A program made the position numbers and the translations under genes. From assembly GCF_000966975.1 (NCBI RefSeq), contig NZ_JZWV01000491.1:1-14453 (forward strand): 14,453 bases of DNA, written 5' to 3'. The DNA comes from Streptomyces katrae (GTDB lineage Bacteria > Actinomycetota > Actinomycetes > Streptomycetales > Streptomycetaceae). Below the pieces are notes generated by a model that did not search any database, was not told the origin of the DNA, and worked only from the letters and a program-made list of their open reading frames with translations. Of the stretch, positions 1 to 5,190 are shown in pieces. How positions within the stretch are numbered: the stretch's first letter is position 1; the number at the start of each line of letters is the position of its first letter.

Positions 1-7
1 AGCGCCC

Positions 8-38
8 TTGACAGGCCGGACCGGCACGGAAGGACAGT
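8..38 (+). promoter_or_regulatory. possible sigma-70-like promoter, weak
   Basis: A perfect TTGACA hexamer stands at 8-13. The best -10 partner is GACAGT at 33-38, with a 19-bp spacer, which is poor. It lies about 120 bp ahead of the first gene and could be chance or belong to something cut off by the window edge. Positions 39-138 hold no gene I can support. Confidence 0.2.
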
Positions 39-138
39 GGACTGGCGGGAAGCCCCCGACACTCCCCCGACCCTGGTGAAGGGTGCACCGCCAAATCCGA
101 AGCCCCTGTCCCGGCGTAAAAGAAGGTGCGGGTGCGGG

Positions 139-161
139 AGGCCGCGGCCTAGCGTGAAGCG
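139..161 (+). promoter_or_regulatory. palindrome overlapping a -10 box (possible leaderless promoter)
   Basis: AGGCCGCGGCCT at 139-150 is a perfect 12-bp palindrome. Its last base starts TAGCGT (150-155), which fits the actinobacterial -10 pattern TANNNT. Exactly 6 nt separate it from the GTG at 162, so transcription could begin at the start codon. No convincing -35 hexamer is visible. The palindrome could be an operator covering the -10 box; that part is inference. Confidence 0.35.
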
Positions 162-500
162 GTGAGCAGCGACTATCCATTCGCCGACGGCTACAACCTC
201 CTCTGGGATCTGACCGGCTTCGGTGACGCGGACGAGGAGATAGTCGAGTCCGTTTCGCTGTCCCGCGACCAGTACCTGAGGATCAGGCACCTCTTCGTGC
301 TGGGTGACGATCCCTGGATGGTGGCGGGCGAGTACCGCGTGGCGCCGAGCATCTGGGCGCACGTCCGCCGCGCCGTGCCGGGTGTCCGGTTCGAGCGCGA
401 TGCCGACTACTTCCTCGGCGCCCGTCAGGCCCTGCCTGACGGGCGCTTCTGGCGTCCGGCCCCTGGCGTGGCGGCGCCGGGGCCGATTCCGCCGCCGTAG
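162..500 (+). CDS. small uncharacterised protein (112 aa)
   Basis: The frame opens at GTG 162 and ends at TAG 498-500. I do not recognise the family. The product is soluble-looking: no signal peptide and no membrane segment. Its first 50 residues are acidic (for example DADEEIVES at residues 23-31), the middle is mixed alpha/beta-like with several Trp and Tyr, and the last 15 residues are Pro/Ala-rich. There is no strong ribosome binding site; a TANNNT box 6 nt upstream suggests a leaderless mRNA. The gene converges on the membrane-protein gene at 522-998 with only 21 bp between stop codons. Two strong hairpins lie inside its 3' coding end. Coding status rests on frame length, third-position GC and a natural-looking composition. 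Confidence 0.7.
   Translation: MSSDYPFADGYNLLWDLTGFGDADEEIVESVSLSRDQYLRIRHLFVLGDDPWMVAGEYRVAPSIWAHVRRAVPGVRFERDADYFLGARQALPDGRFWRPAPGVAAPGPIPPP
418..446. terminator. 13-bp perfect hairpin inside a 3' coding end
   Basis: Arms 418-430 (GCGCCCGTCAGGC) and 434-446 are perfect reverse complements around a 3-nt loop. It lies within codons of the 162-500 gene, and also just beyond the stop of the minus-strand gene at 522-998. It could therefore serve as that operon's terminator. There is no long T tract, as is usual for streptomycete terminators. Confidence 0.45.
457..485. terminator. second GC-rich hairpin, convergent junction
   Basis: The 7-bp arms 457-463 and 479-485 are extended by 4 bp (465-468 with 475-478) after one bulged T at 464. 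It lies 37 nt beyond the stop of the minus-strand gene at 522-998 and inside the last codons of the 162-500 gene. Function is inferred from position only. Confidence 0.35.
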
Positions 501-521
501 GTTCTGTCTGGTTGTTCGGAG

Positions 522-998
522 TCACTGGCGGAGCCAGTCCTCCCGCGACCTGCGGTACGCCGACCCGAGCTTGCGGCCGCCGACCAGGGCGAGGGCCGTG
601 GCCGCCAGGGCGAACAGCAGGACCGCGCAGCTCACGTGCGCCGTCGTCCCTCCGTGGGAGAGGACCAGGATCCCCCCGCCCACGGAGCCCAGGGCCAGGC
701 CCACCGCCGGCGGCCAGCGGTCGGTGACCAGGCCCATGATCGCCACCACCAGGGTCGGCACCACCAGGAGGAAGAGGGTGACGCCCGAGGCCCAACGGAA
801 GGTGAACGTGTTCGTCAGGCAGCCGCCGCGCGGTCCCCGCACGCAGTCCTTCGGGAACCCCACGGTGAAGGGGTCGATCCAGAAATCCACCACGGCCCAG
901 GCCATGCCGAACATGACGACCGCACCGACAGCGATCCACCACGGCTTCCGCCAAGTGTCCTCGATGTCCCTGCCGTCTGCCGGTATCTGACTGCCCAC
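522..998 (-). CDS. four-helix integral membrane protein of unknown function
   Basis: The 158-residue product starts at GTG 998, chosen because GGAGG lies 7 nt upstream; the open frame runs further upstream but through Pro/Arg-rich, non-coding-like sequence. After a short polar N-terminus there are four hydrophobic segments, at about residues 20-40, 66-88, 92-112 and 118-138. The first is followed by an extracytoplasmic-looking loop with two Cys (PKDC and GGC, about residues 50-61) that could form a disulfide. The C-terminus is basic (RRSRED), consistent with the cytoplasm. I recognise no family. The 88-residue gene at 1043-1309 is 44 bp upstream on the same strand, so the two are probably co-transcribed. 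Confidence 0.75.
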   Translation of the reverse strand: MGSQIPADGRDIEDTWRKPWWIAVGAVVMFGMAWAVVDFWIDPFTVGFPKDCVRGPRGGCLTNTFTFRWASGVTLFLLVVPTLVVAIMGLVTDRWPPAVGLALGSVGGGILVLSHGGTTAHVSCAVLLFALAATALALVGGRKLGSAYRRSREDWLRQ

Positions 999-1042
999 CC
1001 TGCATCCTCCGCTCACGAACCGACACCAGAACCCCCCCACCC

Positions 1043-1309
1043 TCAGCAGTCCGGCCCCGGCCCCGGCCGAGGCCCCGGCACCAGGACGCTGACGACGTAC
1101 CACGTCGGCTGCACCAGGCGCCCGCACAGCATGTCGATCCGGGTGTCGTCGGGGCGCACCCCGGACCGGGCCAGCTCCGCCACGTACGCCCGCAGTTCGT
1201 CGTGGTCCTGCGTCTCGAAGCGGCGCTCCCAGTGCCCTGCGGCCACCCGGGCGCTCAAGGCGTCGGCTTCGCGGCGCTTCTGCGCCTTCCGTTTGCGTTG
1301 TCCCGGCAT
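1043..1309 (-). CDS. small basic hypothetical protein (88 aa)
   Basis: Starts at ATG 1309, preceded by a G-rich stretch (GGGGGG) about 8 nt upstream that can serve as ribosome binding site. The first 15 residues are very basic (QRKRKAQKRR). The central part looks helical and contains HDELRAYVAELARSG, and the last 12 residues are a Pro/Gly tail ending in Cys. No signal peptide or membrane segment is evident, and I do not recognise the family. It lies 44 bp upstream of the membrane-protein gene and diverges from the regulator gene at 1390, sharing an 80-bp gap. A possible -10 box (GATACT, 1344-1339) lies 29 nt upstream. Confidence 0.65.
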   Translation of the reverse strand: MPGQRKRKAQKRREADALSARVAAGHWERRFETQDHDELRAYVAELARSGVRPDDTRIDMLCGRLVQPTWYVVSVLVPGPRPGPGPDC

Positions 1310-1338
1310 GCGGCGGCACCCCCCTGTCCGGCACCGTA

Positions 1339-1344
1339 AGTATC
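1339..1344 (-). promoter_or_regulatory. possible -10 box for the 1309-522 operon
   Basis: On the minus strand this reads GATACT, within TGATACTTA. It sits in the divergent gap between the small gene at 1309 and the regulator at 1390. The hexamer 17 bp upstream (GCTGTG) matches -35 consensus poorly, so support is limited to spacing and the -10 match. Confidence 0.25.
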
Positions 1345-1389
1345 ACCGCCCGCAGCCCCTCCACAGCCGCCCCAGGACCGGGGATTAGC

Positions 1390-3165
1390 ATGCGCGCCGA
1401 AGCGGGACAGAACAGGTCCGGACAGGGCAGGGCGGCGGAAGGGAAGGCGGGGGTGTCGGTGACGGGCTTGGCCGGGCGGGGAGTTGGTGAGGCGGCGGAG
1501 GCACGGCAGCGGCCCGAGCCGCTCGGCGGGCTGCTCAAGGCCGCCCGGGTCGGCCCCGACGGGCACCCGGCGGCCGTGCGCAGGGTGCTGGTCTGGCTGG
1601 GCCGGGCCGTCGGGGGCTCGGCCCGGATCGCGGACGACGGCGGCCACCCCAACGGCCACCCCAAACCCCCCGCCTCCGCCCCCGCCCCCGGTACCCCCGA
1701 CACCGCCCTGCTCCGTGCCGTCGCCGCCGGTTCCCCCCGGGCCGCCGTCGTCGCGGAGCCCGGGCGGTATCTGCGGGTGCTGGCGCTGGGCGGGGAGCGG
1801 CCGCATCCGGTGCTTGTCGTCACCCGGCCCTCTCCCTACGACGAGACGGCCGCCTCCCTCGTCGCCCACGCCGCCACCGTCCTGGAGCTGCTCCTGGGGG
1901 CCGGTGATGCCGAGGCGCAGCGGCGGCGGCTGGCCGAGGCGGGGTCGGGGGTGCGGCTGTCGGTGCTGCAGCTGCTCATGGGCGGGGAAGTGGCGCTCGC
2001 CCAGCGGACGATGGCCGGGCTGCGGCCAGGGCTGCTGGACGCGGAACGCGCGGTGGTGCTCGTACTGGAGTCCCCGGCGGCCGAGCGGCGGGAGGTGGCG
2101 CGGGCCTGCGAGGGGCTGCTGGCCGGGCGGGCGCTGGTCGTACGGTGCCCGGCGGACGACGGGCACGTCATCATCGTCGCGCCCACCCCGCCCGCCCCTT
2201 TCACCCCGGCCGACACGGCCGGCACCGCCGAGGGTGGTGCCGACGGCGGTGTGGAGGCCGCACTGCGGGAGTTCGTTGCGGGGCGGGACGGGGTGTTCCT
2301 GGGGGTCAGTGACCGTCACCCCCTCTCCCGTGTCGCCGCGGGCTACGATGACGCCGTCCGGAGCCTGGCCGCGGCGCGGCTGATGCCCGGGCGGGTGGCC
2401 GGGCACCGGGCCGGGGTGCGGCTGGCGGAGGTGGTGGACGCGGGAGCGGCGGCCGCGTGGGCGGCCGGGTTCCTGCGGCCGCTGGGGGCCGTGCCGGCGC
2501 AGGATCGGGGGCAGTTGACGGCGACCGTCCGGCTCGGGCTGGAGTTCACCGCCGTGAACGCGGCGAGGCTGCTCGGGATCAGCCGCAACACCGTGCGGGC
2601 GCGGATGGACCGGGCGGCCGGGCTGCTGGGTGTCGACCTGGGCGACGTGCGCGACCGGGCGGCCCTCGACCTCGCCCTGAGGTTCCTCGACGAGGCCCCG
2701 GGACCGGGCCGGTACGAGGGCCGGGACGGCGGCGGACAAGACGGCCGGGACGGTGGCAGGGCCACCGGAGGGGATGGTGCCCTGGCGGACGTCGGGCTGT
2801 GGCGGCTGCTCGACGCCGTGCCGGTCCGGGTCTGGGCCCGGGGGCTGCTCGCGCCGCTCCGGACCGACGAGCGGGATCTGCTGCGGACCCTGCGGGACTG
2901 GGTCGGGGAGAACTGCGCGGTGGAGCCGGCCGCCCGGCGCCGGGGCGTGCACCCGCAGACGGTGCGTGAGCACCTGCGCGGGGCGGAGGGGCTGCTGCGG
3001 CGGCAGCTGGTGGCGGGCGGGAGCGGCCTCCACGAGGTGGTGCTCGCGCTCACGGCGGCGGCGGGGGACCCGTACGAGGCCCCCTGCGGGGTGACTTCGG
3101 GCTGGTCGGCGCGGGGGGACCGTGCACCGGTGACACCCTCGTGCCCCGCGACCGTGCATCCGTGA
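1390..3165 (+). CDS. PucR/CdaR-like transcriptional regulator with two HTH segments
   Basis: The 591-residue product resembles the large PucR-type regulators common in streptomycetes. The N-terminal half has two ligand-domain-like segments (about residues 105-170 and 215-335) separated by a helical stretch (residues 175-212). A helix-turn-helix follows at 386-412, with TAVNAARLLGISRNTVRARM characteristic of the PucR C-terminal fold. A Gly/Asp-rich linker (436-466) leads to a second, similar HTH at 508-540 (VHPQTVREHLRGAEGLL), then a disordered tail. Start: ATG 1390 lacks a strong ribosome binding site; GTG 1453 has GGAAGG 5 nt upstream and removes 21 low-complexity residues, so it may be the true start. 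It diverges from the 1309-522 pair and converges on the lipoprotein gene. The ligand is unknown. Confidence 0.8.
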   Translation: MRAEAGQNRSGQGRAAEGKAGVSVTGLAGRGVGEAAEARQRPEPLGGLLKAARVGPDGHPAAVRRVLVWLGRAVGGSARIADDGGHPNGHPKPPASAPAPGTPDTALLRAVAAGSPRAAVVAEPGRYLRVLALGGERPHPVLVVTRPSPYDETAASLVAHAATVLELLLGAGDAEAQRRRLAEAGSGVRLSVLQLLMGGEVALAQRTMAGLRPGLLDAERAVVLVLESPAAERREVARACEGLLAGRALVVRCPADDGHVIIVAPTPPAPFTPADTAGTAEGGADGGVEAALREFVAGRDGVFLGVSDRHPLSRVAAGYDDAVRSLAAARLMPGRVAGHRAGVRLAEVVDAGAAAAWAAGFLRPLGAVPAQDRGQLTATVRLGLEFTAVNAARLLGISRNTVRARMDRAAGLLGVDLGDVRDRAALDLALRFLDEAPGPGRYEGRDGGGQDGRDGGRATGGDGALADVGLWRLLDAVPVRVWARGLLAPLRTDERDLLRTLRDWVGENCAVEPAARRRGVHPQTVREHLRGAEGLLRRQLVAGGSGLHEVVLALTAAAGDPYEAPCGVTSGWSARGDRAPVTPSCPATVHP

Positions 3166-3236
3166 GATGGCGGGCGGTCCAGCGGGGATCTAGTTTCTCC
3201 TTCAGCGGCGCCCGGAGGTCGGCGCCGTCAACGGGG

Positions 3237-3262
3237 GGATCGGAACCGTCAGGTTCCGATCC
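3237..3262. terminator. perfect 11-bp hairpin, terminator of the regulator gene
   Basis: Arms 3237-3247 (GGATCGGAACC) and 3252-3262 are perfect reverse complements around the loop GTCA. It starts 72 nt after the regulator stop. A weaker 7-bp hairpin (3206-3212 with 3221-3227) precedes it. Confidence 0.6.
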
Positions 3263-3283
3263 ATCACGCGGGAGCGTGGACGC

Positions 3284-3326
3284 CGAACCGGGCCCGGAGC
3301 CGCTGCTGCGCTCCGGGCCCGGTTCG
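3284..3326. terminator. 17-bp perfect hairpin, bidirectional terminator
   Basis: Arms 3284-3300 and 3310-3326 are perfect reverse complements around a 9-nt loop. It lies between two convergent genes, 39 nt past the lipoprotein stop on the minus strand, so it can end transcripts from both sides. Confidence 0.75.
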
Positions 3327-3330
3327 TCAT

Positions 3331-3351
3331 GCCGGGGCCGTGGGCCCCGGC
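3331..3351. terminator. 9-bp hairpin just past the lipoprotein stop
   Basis: Arms 3331-3339 (GCCGGGGCC) and 3343-3351 pair perfectly around GTG. On the minus strand this is the first hairpin met after the stop at 3365, with the 17-bp hairpin directly behind it. Confidence 0.5.
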
Positions 3352-3364
3352 GGGGCCGCGCCGG

Positions 3365-3868
3365 TTACTTCTTCGTCGGCAGGGGCGGGAGCGACGGGAG
3401 CTTGCCCGGGTCGCTCTTCTGGAAGGTGTCCTGGCCGGCGCCCTCCCAGGTGACCTTCAGGGTGGTGGCGTCGACGGAGTCGACCTTGCCCTTGGAACGG
3501 GTCGCGCCGGGAGGGCACTTCAGGTCGAAGGCGCCACCGGTGGCGGTTCCCTCGCAGGTCAGGCCGCTGGCGGCCTCGACCACGAGCGCCTTGGTGCCCT
3601 TGACCGTGAGCACCACGCTCTTGCCCGGGTTCTGCATCGAGATCCAGCCGCCGTCCAGGCTGCCCGCGGCCGCCGTCGCGCCCGAGTCCGTGCCCGCGCC
3701 GGCGGTCGGCGCGGAGGTCGGGGTGGAGGCGGCCGGGGCGGAGGCGCTGGGCTTCGCGTCCGGCTTCGAGGAGCCGTCGCTGCCGCAGGCGGTCAGGGTC
3801 AGGGCGGCGGCCAGGCCGGCGACGGCGAAGGCGGTGGTGCGCAGGGTGCGGTGCGGGCTGCTGTGCAC
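3365..3868 (-). CDS. secreted lipoprotein of unknown function
   Basis: The 167-residue precursor starts at GTG 3868, preceded by GGGGGGACC about 8 nt upstream. A basic N-region (HRTLRTTAF) and hydrophobic core lead to the lipobox LTAC at residues 25-28, followed by GSDG. Cys28 is thus the expected lipidated residue, anchoring the protein outside the membrane. A Ser/Ala/Pro/Thr linker (about 30-68) precedes a roughly 90-residue beta-rich domain (SLDGGWISMQNPGKSVVLTV onward), which has two Cys (in LTCEG and LKCPPG) that may form a disulfide. The tail is Pro/Lys-rich. I do not recognise the domain. It lies 190 bp downstream of the LLM oxidoreductase gene on the same strand, with a hairpin between them, so it is probably transcribed separately. 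Confidence 0.8.
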   Translation of the reverse strand: MHSSPHRTLRTTAFAVAGLAAALTLTACGSDGSSKPDAKPSASAPAASTPTSAPTAGAGTDSGATAAAGSLDGGWISMQNPGKSVVLTVKGTKALVVEAASGLTCEGTATGGAFDLKCPPGATRSKGKVDSVDATTLKVTWEGAGQDTFQKSDPGKLPSLPPLPTKK

Positions 3869-4036
3869 GGGAAGGTCCCCCAGGAAAGCGAGTTGATCGA
3901 TCGACGGAACGCGCCAAAGTACCAGCCGTTCCGGCGGGCCGAGGCACCCCAGGACACGCCCCGCCGGGCCGGGTCGGTTCCGGCCGCCGTGTCCCGGGGG
4001 CGTCCTGGTTTCGTCCCAGGGCCATTGCGGCCATGG

Positions 4037-4055
4037 CCCGGGCCCGTCGCCCGGG
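4037..4055. terminator. small hairpin after the LLM oxidoreductase gene
   Basis: Arms 4037-4043 (CCCGGGC) and 4049-4055 pair around a 5-nt loop, 3 nt past the minus-strand stop codon (4059-4061). The stem is short but GC-only. It would separate the oxidoreductase transcript from the lipoprotein gene. Confidence 0.4.
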
Positions 4056-4058
4056 GTC

Positions 4059-4919
4059 TCAGAGGTACTGGGCGTAGTCGTCCAGGGTGCGCAGGACCTC
4101 CTCCTCCCGGGCGGAGGGCAGCTGGAGGACGACCTCCTCGATGCCCAGCTTGGCGTAGTGGGCGAGCTTGCCGGGGGTGGGCTGGACGGCGTACGGGACC
4201 ACCTGGAGGGTCTTGGGGTCGCGTCCGGCGTCCTCCCAGACCCGGCGCAGCACCGGCAGGTTCTCCGTGAGGCCGCCGCCTCCGATGGGGAGCCAGCCGT
4301 CGGCGTGGTCGGCGACGGCGGCGAACAGTTTCGGGCCGGCCGCCCCGCCGATGAGGGTGCGGGGGCCGTGCAGCCGCTCTCCGGCGGGGAGTTCGCGCGG
4401 GGGCGTGGCCGGCTTGGGGTAGGCGAGGCTGGCCTGGACGGAGCCGTACGGGCTCTCGTACGCGGTCGGCTTCGGGGACCACAGGGCGCGCATGAGGGCC
4501 ATGTGCGAGCGGACGCGTTCGCGCCGGGTGGGCCAGTCGACGCCGTGGTCGGCGGCCTCCTCGACGTTCCAGCCGTAGCCGATGCCGAGGGTGAGGCGGC
4601 CGTTGCTGAGGTGGTCGAGGGTGGCGGCCTGCTTGGCGAGGCCGATGGGGTCGTGCTGGGCGACCAGGGTGATGCCGGTGCCGAGGTGGAGGCGGCGGGT
4701 GACGGCGGCGGCCTGGGCGAGGGCGACGAAGGGGTCGAGGGTGCGGCCGTACTGCTCGGGGAGTTCGCCGCCCATGGGGGCGGAGGTGGTGCGGCTGACC
4801 GGGATGTGGGTGTGCTCGGGGAGGTAGAGGCCGGCGAAGCCGCGCTCTTCGAGGGTGCGGGCGAGGTGGGTGGGGGAGACGGTGCGGTCGGTGAGGAAGA
4901 TCGTGGTGGCGATCCGCAT
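4059..4919 (-). CDS. LLM-class, probably F420-dependent oxidoreductase
   Basis: The 286-residue product has the luciferase-like TIM-barrel signature of bacterial F420/FMN oxidoreductases. Visible landmarks are the first strand (MRIATTIFLT), FAGLYLPEH at residues 28-36, RLHLGTGITLVAQHDPIGLAKQAATLDHLSNGRL around 76-109 and the diagnostic GIGYGWNVEE (112-121), with ADGWLPIGGGG near 206-215. It most resembles the subgroup annotated as TIGR03619-type F420-dependent enzymes; the substrate cannot be read from sequence. Start: ATG 4919 has GGAGG 11 nt upstream. The in-frame GTG at 4931 overlaps that GGAGG and is unlikely. FO synthase is encoded in the same window, which fits F420 as cofactor but does not prove it. 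Confidence 0.85.
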   Translation of the reverse strand: MRIATTIFLTDRTVSPTHLARTLEERGFAGLYLPEHTHIPVSRTTSAPMGGELPEQYGRTLDPFVALAQAAAVTRRLHLGTGITLVAQHDPIGLAKQAATLDHLSNGRLTLGIGYGWNVEEAADHGVDWPTRRERVRSHMALMRALWSPKPTAYESPYGSVQASLAYPKPATPPRELPAGERLHGPRTLIGGAAGPKLFAAVADHADGWLPIGGGGLTENLPVLRRVWEDAGRDPKTLQVVPYAVQPTPGKLAHYAKLGIEEVVLQLPSAREEEVLRTLDDYAQYL

Positions 4920-5100
4920 GGGGGTGGGCACCTCCGTGTCGTCGGGAGGGCCAAGGTACGGGGTTCCGGGGGCGGGTGGCAGGGGGCCGGGCCCTGCGGG
5001 GCGGCGGGCCGGTGCCTGCGGCGCCGCTCCCCGCCCCGCCCTTGGCTCCGCCCCCGGACCCCGCCTCGATTTCCCCCGGCTACCGCTGGGAGGGGCCCCG

Positions 5101-5124
5101 GGCGGGGCTGTTCGCAGCCCCGCC
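5101..5124. terminator. 10-bp perfect hairpin with TTCG loop
   Basis: Arms 5101-5110 (GGCGGGGCTG) and 5115-5124 pair perfectly around TTCG (CGAA on the minus strand). It lies about 65 nt past the stop of the ADP-ribosylglycohydrolase-like gene. The 4932-5190 gap between the two minus-strand genes holds no gene I can support. Confidence 0.6.
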
Positions 5125-5152
5125 GGCGATTGGGGCGAGAACGGGTGAAGGG

Positions 5153-5174
5153 CGTACGGGGGCAGCCCCGTGCG
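5153..5174. terminator. 9-bp hairpin past the ADP-ribosylglycohydrolase-like gene
   Basis: Arms 5153-5161 and 5166-5174 pair with a single G-T wobble around the loop GCAG, ending 16 nt from the minus-strand stop. Together with 5101-5124 it makes a two-step terminator. Confidence 0.45.
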
Positions 5175-5190
5175 GCGTGATCCGGCGGTG

